7,483 bases of DNA from Acidimicrobiales bacterium (GTDB taxonomy: Bacteria > Actinomycetota > Acidimicrobiia > Acidimicrobiales > CADCSY01): the NCBI GenBank assembly GCA_030447125.1, contig JAUJLZ010000014.1, positions 8,097-15,579 of the forward strand, in the 5' to 3' direction. The notes beneath the pieces are model-generated. The model was not told the DNA's origin. It saw only the letters and a list, made by a program, of their open reading frames with translations, and made no database searches. Made by a program: the position numbers and the translations under genes. This document shows, one piece after another, positions 1 to 6,163 of the stretch; within the stretch, counting starts at the first letter, position 1; every line of letters begins with the position of its first letter.

Positions 1-2135
1 GTGGCAGGGGGCGCCAGCTCCACCAGCCACACGTCGAGGTCCATGGTCAGCTCGGTCCACGTCTCGTCGGCGGGGTCGAGGCGGCGGGGCAGGATGGGGA
101 TCTCCATGGTCATCGACCCGAGGGGTCGCCGGCGAAGGTTGGGCGCGGCCTGGGTGGCCAGGGCGGATCCCCCGGCCCGGGACCCGCCGGCTTCGGACCC
201 GCCGGCACCAGTCTCGCCCCCGACTGACGACGCACCCGACGACGCGCCTGACGGTGGCGAGGCGTCGATGAGGATGGCCCGGTCCGACCCCGAGGCCCGC
301 ACCAGATCGGCCACCTCGGCCGCACCGGGTCTGGGGTCGGCGCCGAAGGGCTGCAGGCGGTCGATGTTGCGCACGTCGCGCCCGAAGCTCTGCTGGAGGG
401 GCAGGGCGAACACCCGGTAGGTGTTGGTGTGGAGCCACCCCTCGGGCAGGTCCTCGCTGGCCAGCCCGGAGTAGATGACGGGGAGATCACCCGGAGCGGC
501 CAGCTCGTCGAGCGCCTCGAACTGGCGGTAGGCACCGTCGAAGAGAACCAGCTCCCGCTGCAGTCGGGTGCGCTCGAAGGCCTGGTACCCGGCGGCGACC
601 AGCACCACGGCCAGGGCCAGCGCCCCCAACGCCGCCGGAGACCGCCCTCGCCCCCAGCGGTTCCACCCGGCCACCACGGCGGCGACGCCCCACAGCCCGA
701 GGATGGCCATGGCCGGGAGCACCTCGCTGACGAGGTAGCGGTCCCAGTAGAGGAAGTAGGGCGCGCTGTGGGCCAGCGGGAGGCGGTGGGCGAACAGCAG
801 GGCGAAGGCGCCGGCGACCACCACCGACAGCACGGCCACCACCCGGGCGGCGTCGTCGGACCACCGGGACACGTCGGCGACGGCGATCAGCGCCCCGGCG
901 GCCACCAGGGCCAGGAGCAACCAGTCGTAGCGGACCACGGCGTCGGCCAGCCCGACGGGGACGAAGACCACGAACAGGGCCAGCACCATCACGCCCGCCG
1001 CCAACGGAAGCGCACCAGCTCGTACCCGCGCCGCCAGTCGCCCCTCCACCGCCGGTCCGACCCCGCGGTTGACGGCCAAGGCGGCAGCGACCACGGCCGC
1101 CACCACCAACCCGATGACGACGAGGCCGATCAGGGCTTCCGGCGGTTGGTCGAGGCCCCCGAGGTAGGGGAACAGGGGGGGCGGGGCGAAGTTGGCCAGC
1201 TGGTAGTCGATGAAGTAGGCCGCCGAGAACCGGGCGTTGTAGATGAAGCCGACGTACATGGCCAGGCTCGACGCTCCCACCACCCCGGCCAGCGTGCGCA
1301 GCGCAGGCCGGCGCACGACGAAGGCGCACAGGCCGAGCACGGCCACCAACACCGGCCACAGCAGCACGGCGTTGGCTCGGGTGACCATCATCAGCCCGGC
1401 CAGCACGCCCGCCACCGCCACCTCGGCCCCGCCCGACCGGCGCACGGCCAAGAGGGTGAACAACACGAAGGCCACCAACAGCGCGGCGTAGAGCGTCTCG
1501 GAGGCCGGGAAGCGGGAGTACCAAACGGCCACGGGTTCGACGGCGAGCACCAGGAGCATCACGCCCCGCACCACCCGGCCGAAGCCGAGTCGCTGGCCCA
1601 CGGCCAGCACCCCGGCCACCATCAACAGGCCGAGGAAGGGGACGATGTCGACGGTGCCGTCGGCCCCGAGGGCCACGTTGGACAGGGCCAGGGTGACGCT
1701 GAAGAGCTGGAGGAACCACTCGTGGAACTCACCCCCGGCGGCCAAGATGTTGCCCCGGTTGACGTACTCGCCGAAGTCGGCGGTCTGGTACAGGAAGTAG
1801 AAGGCGTCCCGGCGCACGAAGGTAGCCAGGGCGAACAGGCCCACCACGGCGCCCCCGAACCACGTCGGCTGGGGCCGGGGCCAGCGCCTGAGCACGGGCA
1901 CGGCCCCCGTCCAGGCCACGGCGGCCACGACCAGGGAGGGAACCACGACGGTCACTCGCCCCAGGACACCGAGGCGGGCCACGACGAGGCCCAGGGCCAG
2001 GTACCAGCCCAGGCCGAGGAGGGCGCCTTCGACCACCACGCTGCCCCACTGGGGTGCTTCCCGGCGGGCGAGGAGCACGGCCACCGGCAACCCCACGGCC
2101 AGGCACAGAAGCGCAAAGACGACGACGGCGGTCAT
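1..2135 (-). CDS. Polytopic GT-C-type membrane glycosyltransferase (GT39/ArnT/PMT-like), 3' end outside window
   Basis: The frame is open from ATG at 2135 to the left edge: 711 codons with no stop, so the C-terminus is missing. About 14-16 hydrophobic segments lie in residues 1-517, followed by a hydrophilic, probably extracytoplasmic domain (about 520-711+). After four N-terminal membrane segments comes a loop (about 108-140) with TADFGEY, where D120 and E123 resemble the acidic first-loop residues of GT-C enzymes. VWYSRFPASE (204-213) resembles the conserved Arg/Glu segment of GT39-like proteins. GT-C enzymes move a sugar from a polyprenyl-phosphate donor to an acceptor on the outer membrane face; donor and acceptor here are unknown. 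A Gly/Ser/Ala-rich insert occupies about 627-660. No in-frame alternative start lies just upstream, and no strong ribosome binding site precedes the ATG. It is divergent from the M23 gene. The GT-C fold is likely; the exact family is uncertain. Confidence 0.8.
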   Translation of the reverse strand, partial: MTAVVVFALLCLAVGLPVAVLLARREAPQWGSVVVEGALLGLGWYLALGLVVARLGVLGRVTVVVPSLVVAAVAWTGAVPVLRRWPRPQPTWFGGAVVGLFALATFVRRDAFYFLYQTADFGEYVNRGNILAAGGEFHEWFLQLFSVTLALSNVALGADGTVDIVPFLGLLMVAGVLAVGQRLGFGRVVRGVMLLVLAVEPVAVWYSRFPASETLYAALLVAFVLFTLLAVRRSGGAEVAVAGVLAGLMMVTRANAVLLWPVLVAVLGLCAFVVRRPALRTLAGVVGASSLAMYVGFIYNARFSAAYFIDYQLANFAPPPLFPYLGGLDQPPEALIGLVVIGLVVAAVVAAALAVNRGVGPAVEGRLAARVRAGALPLAAGVMVLALFVVFVPVGLADAVVRYDWLLLALVAAGALIAVADVSRWSDDAARVVAVLSVVVAGAFALLFAHRLPLAHSAPYFLYWDRYLVSEVLPAMAILGLWGVAAVVAGWNRWGRGRSPAALGALALAVVLVAAGYQAFERTRLQRELVLFDGAYRQFEALDELAAPGDLPVIYSGLASEDLPEGWLHTNTYRVFALPLQQSFGRDVRNIDRLQPFGADPRPGAAEVADLVRASGSDRAILIDASPPSGASSGASSVGGETGAGGSEAGGSRAGGSALATQAAPNLRRRPLGSMTMEIPILPRRLDPADETWTELTMDLDVWLVELAPPA

Positions 2136-2299
2136 CGTGGCCCGTCCATCAGGCCGGGCGACATCATCCCGCCACCTGAAGAGCTCACCCCGTGACCATA
2201 ACGGTCCCGGTTCCGGGCTCTTTCCCACCCACTCTCATCTGACCCTCCGCACCGCGGTCGCTGGTGGTTCGCGTCAGCTTCATCTGGAGTTGCCGAACT

Positions 2300-2317
2300 G
2301 TAAACGAAGGGTAACAA
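2300..2317 (+). promoter_or_regulatory. GTAAC-type direct repeat, possible MtrA-like response-regulator site
   Basis: Two similar heptamers, GTAAACG (2300-2306) and GTAACAA (2311-2317), start 11 bp apart, about one helical turn, in the same orientation. Tandem half-sites with this spacing are typical of OmpR-family response regulators. In actinobacteria MtrA is known to bind GTAAC-like direct repeats and to control cell-wall peptidase genes, including M23 enzymes. The site is 24 bp before the M23 start and overlaps its expected -35 region. MtrA as the binding protein is inference; the repeat itself is visible. Confidence 0.4.
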
Positions 2318-2326
2318 TTCGTGCGA

Positions 2327-2332
2327 TAGCCT
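2327..2332 (+). promoter_or_regulatory. Candidate -10 element (TAGCCT) for leaderless M23 transcript
   Basis: TAGCCT fits the loose actinobacterial TANNNT -10 pattern and ends 8 bases before the GTG at 2341, the spacing expected if transcription starts at or next to the start codon. No Shine-Dalgarno sequence precedes the GTG, which agrees with a leaderless message. No good -35 hexamer is present; the upstream GTAAC repeats occupy that position. An alternative pair is TTGCCG (2290-2295) with TAACAA (2312-2317), 16 bp apart. Confidence 0.3.
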
Positions 2333-2340
2333 GACTGGCA

Positions 2341-4032
2341 GTGGACCGAACTGGCGGTGACAGGGCGGTCGCTGCCCATCGTGTCCGCGCTCGCCGGGGT
2401 CCGGTCGCCGGCTTGGTCGTGCTCGTCCTGGTGCTTGGCTCGCCCATGAGAGCGACAGGTGCAGAGGAGGCTCCTCCGGGAAGCGCGGCGGTCCGATGTG
2501 GCCAGGCGGTGGCCACGATGATGCCGTCGACATCGGCTTTGGCCACGGCCGCCCCGCCCACGGGTCCGGCGGTGCCGGGTGAGGTCGAGGCGCAGCTCCT
2601 CCCGATCGAGGTGCCGGAGGCGTGCCTGGGACCGCCGCCGGCGGAGCCGGCCGAGCCGGTGTCGACAACCTCGACGGCTGCCGCAACCGGCGACCCGGCT
2701 TCCATCGAATGGGTCCCCCTCCCGATTGACCCCGGGCCAGTCCACCCGGCCAGAACTGGCCCGGTACCCACCAAGGAGGCGCCAACCGACCCGGCGCTCG
2801 AGGCCGCCGCTGCCGGGCCGACCGTGCCCGCCGCCCCCCAACTCTCCGATGAGTTGTCCGAGCCCACTGACCCGTTACCCGCCGCCTCCGTACCCGCCGA
2901 CCAGTCCCCCGAACGTGCCGTCCCCGAACCCACCGGAGCGGTGCCCGCCGATTCCGTCTCCGATGGCCCCAGTCCCGTCGGCCCCAGCCCTGTCGGCCCC
3001 AGTCCCGTCGGCCCCAGCCCTGCCGAATCGCCGGCGGTACCTGCAGATCTTCCCGGGCCGGGACCTGCAAATCTCCCACCGCCGTGGCCCCCGTCTCCCT
3101 TGTCCCTCTTCTCCCCCGACGCAGGTCGATCGTTGGGACCTCGCACCTCCGGTATGCCGACCGAGCTGCAGGCCCGCACCAACGCCGTCCAGCGCAGCGG
3201 AGCCAGCACCACCAAGCCGCTGCTCGACGCCTTGGCTCCCCTCCGGGCGGCGGGAGCGACTTCCGAGGAAGCGGCGATGACCGGCTTTGGGCGCTTCCCC
3301 GTCGCCGGTGAAGCCACGTACACCCACGACTGGCTGTTCCCCCGCTTCGGCCCGGGCTGGCGCCTGCACCAAGGGACCGACATCTTCGCCCCCAGGGGGA
3401 CGCCCGTGCGGTCGCCGGCCGACGGCCGAGTGCGCGTCAGCCGTGGTGGGCTGGGGGGCCTTGCCGTCTACGTCACCGAGTCCGACGGCACCTACTACTA
3501 CCTGGCCCACCTGGCCGGCGTGGCCGAGGGTCTGGCCGACGGCGACCCGGTGGCCGTGGGGCAACTCGTCGGCTACAACGGCAGCTCCGGCAACGCCCGA
3601 GGAACCCCGCCTCACGTGCACTTCGAGGTTCACCCCCAGGGTGGAGGCCCAGTAGACCCCAAACCGGTGCTCGACGGCTTCCTTGCCGACGCTCTCGCCG
3701 CCGCGCCCCATGTCGTCGCCGCTGCCCTCGCCGCCGAGGATGAGGCCGACCAGTCCGACCGCAGCCAGACCACGGGCGAGATACGGCGCGAGCCACCCCG
3801 CCTCGAAGCCTTGGCCCAGGCGGGATCGCTGACGCCGGCACCTCTGGCCGGGGAGAAACGCGCCGCCCAAGCCGTCCTTCGATCGGTCCCGACGACCGAC
3901 CACGTCCGGCCCTGGCCCGCCAGCATGACCGGGGTGCTGATGGCGGGCATTGCCGCTGCAGCGGTAGCCGGTGTGCTCACGGCTCGGGCGGCATCTCCCC
4001 GCCATCCGCGGCGGTCGTCCCGGCGAAGGTGA
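2341..4032 (+). CDS. Exported, membrane-anchored M23-family (LytM-like) metallopeptidase
   Basis: The 563-residue product is predicted to be a zinc endopeptidase cutting peptidoglycan peptide bridges outside the membrane. Residues 1-41 form a signal peptide (Arg-rich start, hydrophobic 22-33, likely cleavage after ATGA at 41). Residues about 42-270 are low-complexity, rich in Pro, Ala, Ser and Thr, with a GPSPV repeat (209-228). The M23 domain spans about 310-445 with every expected catalytic or zinc residue: HxxxD (H343, D347), H390 in LAHLA, and HVHFE (H425, H427). A second hydrophobic segment (529-548) is followed by an Arg-rich tail (RRSSRRR), indicating a C-terminal anchor with a cytoplasmic tail. 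GTG 2341 is chosen because it gives a complete signal peptide; there is no ribosome binding site and the message may be leaderless. It is divergent from the GT-C gene and convergent with the propeller gene. The peptidase assignment is firm; the exact substrate bond is not known. Confidence 0.9.
   Translation: MDRTGGDRAVAAHRVRARRGPVAGLVVLVLVLGSPMRATGAEEAPPGSAAVRCGQAVATMMPSTSALATAAPPTGPAVPGEVEAQLLPIEVPEACLGPPPAEPAEPVSTTSTAAATGDPASIEWVPLPIDPGPVHPARTGPVPTKEAPTDPALEAAAAGPTVPAAPQLSDELSEPTDPLPAASVPADQSPERAVPEPTGAVPADSVSDGPSPVGPSPVGPSPVGPSPAESPAVPADLPGPGPANLPPPWPPSPLSLFSPDAGRSLGPRTSGMPTELQARTNAVQRSGASTTKPLLDALAPLRAAGATSEEAAMTGFGRFPVAGEATYTHDWLFPRFGPGWRLHQGTDIFAPRGTPVRSPADGRVRVSRGGLGGLAVYVTESDGTYYYLAHLAGVAEGLADGDPVAVGQLVGYNGSSGNARGTPPHVHFEVHPQGGGPVDPKPVLDGFLADALAAAPHVVAAALAAEDEADQSDRSQTTGEIRREPPRLEALAQAGSLTPAPLAGEKRAAQAVLRSVPTTDHVRPWPASMTGVLMAGIAAAAVAGVLTARAASPRHPRRSSRRR
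2965..3024 (+). repeat. Four tandem 15-bp units encoding GPSPV in the M23 stalk
   Basis: Four consecutive 15-bp units encode GPSPV, GPSPV, GPSPV and GPSPA. Units 1 and 3 use AGTCCCGTC where unit 2 uses AGCCCTGTC, and unit 4 matches unit 2 except for its last codon. The block is therefore really a 30-bp unit present twice with a single mismatch, pointing to a recent duplication of a pair. Copy-number change here would alter stalk length without breaking the frame. Confidence 0.9.
3039..3077 (+). repeat. Imperfect 24-bp direct repeat in the M23 stalk
   Basis: ACCTGCAGATCT (3039-3050) is repeated 24 bp later as ACCTGCAAATCT (3063-3074), each followed by C-rich sequence. The product reads PADLPGPG then PANLPPP. 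It is a minor duplication inside the low-complexity stalk. Confidence 0.6.
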
Positions 4033-4151
4033 GCGGACGGCTGGCACGGCGCCCCTGATGTAGCGCTCCCGCGGCCGGCGGCCAGCACGCCGACCCGGGT
4101 TGAGGCCGGCGGGCACTGACCGCCTTCATCGGTCCTCGGTCGAGGTGAGGA
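4033..4151. other. Convergent intergenic gap with weak hairpins
   Basis: These 119 bases lie between two converging stop codons, where a bidirectional terminator is expected. Two short overlapping hairpins are visible: GACCG-7 nt-CGGTC (4118-4134) and CCTC-GGTC-GAGG (4134-4145). Neither is followed by a U-tract in either direction, so a classical intrinsic terminator is not supported. No ORF or RNA gene is seen. Confidence 0.4.
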
Positions 4152-6005
4152 TCAGCGCCGGCGCGTGACCAGCGTGGCCACCAGGGCGACCAGGCCGGCC
4201 AGGGCCAGCCCGGCGCCGGCCCCGAGGGCCACCGACAGGGGCCGGATCGAGGAGCCGTCGTCCTCGTCGAGTTGGTGGACGACCGCCGCCACGTAGACGT
4301 CCTCGGCCGGGAGGTCGACCCGCCCGGCCCGGGAGTCCGACCAGGAGATGTGGGCGGCATCGTTGGTGGAGGCCACCCCGATGGGTCCGCGCAGGTCGTA
4401 GGCCAGGTTGAGGACGTAGCCCTCGTTCTGGTTCATCGTGCGGTCGCTCACTCGGATGTTGGGGGCCCAGGTCCGGCCCCCGTCGGTCGAGAAGGTCGAG
4501 AAGACGTCCCAGCAGGTCTCCTCGCTGCGATCGGCCCTGCCCGTTCCCACCGGGTTGTAGAGGGCGTCGGTGCGGAAGTCGTACCAGGCCACGTCGATGC
4601 GACCGTCGGGCGCCACGTCGACCCCGGGGAAGAGCTGGTCGTAGTTGGGGTCGCGGTTGGGGTCGTCGTCGTCGTTGAGCTGCAGCCGCTCGCTCCAGGT
4701 CTCGCCCTCGTCGCTGGAGCGCATGAACCAGATGTCACGGTTGTCGCGGGCGTCGGGTGGGGGCGAGTCGCTCTGCTCGAAGACCAGGTAGAGGTCACCG
4801 GTGTCGGGGTCGATGCTGGCTTCGGGCGTGGTCAGGCAGGGCACGCAGATCAAGCCGCTGTCGTCCACCACCGAGGCCTCCCACGTCTGGCCCCCGTCGG
4901 TCGACTTCGACAGCAACAACCGCGACCCCGCCCCCGGTTCGCCGGGCCCGGGCGCCACGGTGGTCGACGTCGTGGTCGGTGCGGTCGTCGTCGTCGTCGT
5001 CTCGCCCTCGGGAGCATCGACGGCGGGGGCGCCCTCGACGGCGGGGGCGGCCTCGGGAGCGGCGTCGGGAGCAGTGGTGGTGGTCGGCGCGGCCGACGCC
5101 GGCTTGCACAGCGTGCTCGGGCCGGGTGGCGTGGGCACCGGCTCATCGGCTGGCGGCGGTGTGGCCGGCGGGGGAGCGGAAGGCGCCCGCTCCTTGGTGA
5201 AGGCGTAGATGGTGCCGTCGTCGGCGACGGCCAGGGCGGGGACGTCGGAGCCGTAGATCTCCTCCCGGGAGAAGCTCTGGTCCAAGATGTCGGTGGGCTC
5301 GCTCCAGGTCCGGCCCCCGTCGGTCGACGTCGAGACCACGCTGCGCACCGGGACCTGGGCGAAGGGGGCAGCCTCGGGCTGCACCCGGAAGCCGGCGTAG
5401 ACCAGGTCGGGATCACTTGGATGCGTGGCCATGCGCACGTAGGCGAAGCGCTCGCCCTCCATCAGGGTCTCGCCCTCTCGGGTGGTGTACTCCACCTCCT
5501 CGGAGGCGGCGATGGTGGCGTATTCCCAGGTCTCCCCCAGGTCGGTGCTCCGGGCGGCGTAGGCGTCGGTGGGGCCGCGGCTCCCGCCGGTCTCCGAACC
5601 CGCCCCCACGACGTAGAGCGTGCCGTCGGCGCCGAAGGAGGCGGCCAGGTAGGGGCCGAAGGTGGGCCGGGAACAGGCCGCGTACAGCGGCGGCGTCGGA
5701 GAGCCCGATGCCTTGGTCCAGCTCCGGCCCCGGTCCCGGCTGATGTGGACGTTGCAGGTGCTGGTGAGGAAGTCGGCCTCGACCACGGCCAACAGGTCGG
5801 GGTCCTCGGGGTGCACCAGCACCTGGGGCTGGTTGTGGGCCCGGTTGGGGTTGACCTGGTCGGTCACCTGCACGGCTCCGGTGACCACCGGCGCCTCGTC
5901 CTCCTGAGCCAAGACGGCGGAGGACCAGGCCATCACCAGCACCACCACCGAGGCGGCTCCCACCGCCTGTCGTCGTGCCGGCCGCCTCGCACGCCACCTC
6001 GCCAT
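4152..6005 (-). CDS. Exported six-Asp-box beta-propeller, sialidase/BNR-like, membrane-anchored
   Basis: The 617-residue product starts with a signal peptide (1-34, ending VLAQ). Six Asp boxes (S/T-x-D-x-G-x-T/S-W) occur at 89-96, 153-160, 227-234, 368-375, 430-437 and 506-513, matching a six-bladed propeller of the sialidase superfamily. Two W-x-D-x-R motifs follow (AWYDFR 473-478, SWSDSR 554-559). No FRIP/YRIP arginine motif of true sialidases is visible, so sialidase activity is not supported; a glycan-binding, other glycosidase or structural role is possible. A Thr/Pro/Ala/Glu-rich insert (about 273-359, with a six-Thr run) splits blades three and four. A hydrophobic segment (about 591-613) and RRR end suggest a C-terminal anchor. 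Six cysteines include CVPC (387-390). The ATG at 6005 has a good upstream GGGGGG ribosome binding site. The fold is firm; the function is unknown. Confidence 0.85.
   Translation of the reverse strand: MARWRARRPARRQAVGAASVVVLVMAWSSAVLAQEDEAPVVTGAVQVTDQVNPNRAHNQPQVLVHPEDPDLLAVVEADFLTSTCNVHISRDRGRSWTKASGSPTPPLYAACSRPTFGPYLAASFGADGTLYVVGAGSETGGSRGPTDAYAARSTDLGETWEYATIAASEEVEYTTREGETLMEGERFAYVRMATHPSDPDLVYAGFRVQPEAAPFAQVPVRSVVSTSTDGGRTWSEPTDILDQSFSREEIYGSDVPALAVADDGTIYAFTKERAPSAPPPATPPPADEPVPTPPGPSTLCKPASAAPTTTTAPDAAPEAAPAVEGAPAVDAPEGETTTTTTAPTTTSTTVAPGPGEPGAGSRLLLSKSTDGGQTWEASVVDDSGLICVPCLTTPEASIDPDTGDLYLVFEQSDSPPPDARDNRDIWFMRSSDEGETWSERLQLNDDDDPNRDPNYDQLFPGVDVAPDGRIDVAWYDFRTDALYNPVGTGRADRSEETCWDVFSTFSTDGGRTWAPNIRVSDRTMNQNEGYVLNLAYDLRGPIGVASTNDAAHISWSDSRAGRVDLPAEDVYVAAVVHQLDEDDGSSIRPLSVALGAGAGLALAGLVALVATLVTRRR
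4984..5001 (-). repeat. Six-copy trinucleotide run encoding poly-Thr
   Basis: GTC is repeated six times on the plus strand, read as ACG/ACC Thr codons (residues 336-341) in the linker of the propeller gene. A shorter GTC x4 run at 4662-4673 encodes the Asp run 445-448. Such runs can slip during replication, changing length by whole codons. Confidence 0.85.
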
Positions 6006-6011
6006 GTGAAT

Positions 6012-6017
6012 CCCCCC
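6012..6017 (-). promoter_or_regulatory. Ribosome binding site of the propeller gene
   Basis: On the minus strand GGGGGG stands six bases before the ATG at 6005, a workable G-rich Shine-Dalgarno sequence that supports this start codon. Confidence 0.6.
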
Positions 6018-6023
6018 GTGTCG

Positions 6024-6046
6024 GCCCGGACCCGGTCGGTCCGGGC
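6024..6046. promoter_or_regulatory. Perfect 9-bp inverted repeat upstream of propeller gene
   Basis: GCCCGGACC (6024-6032) and GGTCCGGGC (6038-6046) are perfect inverted repeats around a 5-base loop CGGTC. The element lies 18 bases before the propeller ATG and six bases before its ribosome binding site. It could be an operator or a hairpin in the 5' leader affecting translation. No U-tract follows in the minus direction, so it is not a simple terminator. Confidence 0.55.
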
Positions 6047-6081
6047 GGCGGGAGCCTCCCTCAGGGCCAGGACGACGTCAA

Positions 6082-6100
6082 TAGGTGCTGGTTACACCTA
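6082..6100. promoter_or_regulatory. Perfect 6-bp inverted repeat, candidate operator
   Basis: TAGGTG (6082-6087) and CACCTA (6095-6100) are perfect inverted repeats around a 7-base spacer, giving a 19-bp dyad with half-site centres 13 bp apart. It sits in the middle of the divergent region between the propeller and GT2 genes, in a locally AT-richer patch, as expected for a transcription-factor site. The regulator is unknown. No convincing -35/-10 pair was found for either gene. Confidence 0.45.
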
Positions 6101-6148
6101 GAAGGTGGGGTGGGATCGTGCGTAGGTATCGCCGGGAAAGCCGACTGT

Positions 6149-6155
6149 GGGAGGA
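6149..6155 (+). promoter_or_regulatory. Ribosome binding site deciding the GT2 start
   Basis: GGGAGGA is a near-ideal Shine-Dalgarno sequence eight bases before GTG 6164. It favours this start over the upstream ATG at 5975, which would add residues unlike the family and overlap the opposite-strand gene. GTG at 6167 is a less well-spaced alternative. Confidence 0.75.
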
Positions 6156-6163
6156 TCGGCCTC

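Larger units (their letters stand above)
2136..2340. promoter_or_regulatory. Divergent intergenic region between GT-C gene and M23 peptidase gene
   Basis: These 205 bases separate two divergent genes and should hold promoters for both. The half next to the M23 gene is clearly less GC-rich than the surroundings (about 2285-2325), as expected for a promoter. A short inverted repeat CCCGG-TT-CCGGG lies at 2206-2217 near the GT-C side. No convincing promoter for the minus-strand gene and no RNA gene could be recognised. Confidence 0.6.

Noticed and set aside
487..1719. 410-codon minus-strand ORF within the left gene
   Set aside because: An Arg/Gly-rich out-of-frame reading of the GT-C gene; the true frame is the one open from 2135 to the window edge.
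429..2195. 588-codon plus-strand ORF opposite the GT-C gene
   Set aside because: Its product is a Gly/His/Gln/Glu-rich string with no domain, and the minus-strand frame has membrane helices and family motifs. It is a shadow of high-GC coding sequence.
2136..2340. c-di-AMP (ydaO-type) riboswitch before the M23 gene
   Set aside because: These riboswitches do precede some actinobacterial cell-wall hydrolases, but I could not find the conserved core or paired helices here, and the likely transcript start leaves no leader.
2280..3383. 367-codon minus-strand ORF with GLGPT repeats
   Set aside because: The repeats are only the antisense reading of the GPSPV-coding tandem repeat in the M23 gene.
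4118..4145. Intrinsic bidirectional terminator
   Set aside because: Only 4-5 bp stems and no U-tract on either strand; kept only as a weak note in the convergent gap.
4272..6101. 609-codon plus-strand ORF opposite the propeller gene
   Set aside because: The Gly/Val-rich product without motifs contrasts with six Asp boxes and a signal peptide on the other strand; it is a shadow ORF.
5975..6163. Upstream ATG start for the GT2 gene
   Set aside because: It would overlap the opposite-strand gene and add residues unlike the family, whereas GTG 6164 has a near-ideal Shine-Dalgarno sequence.
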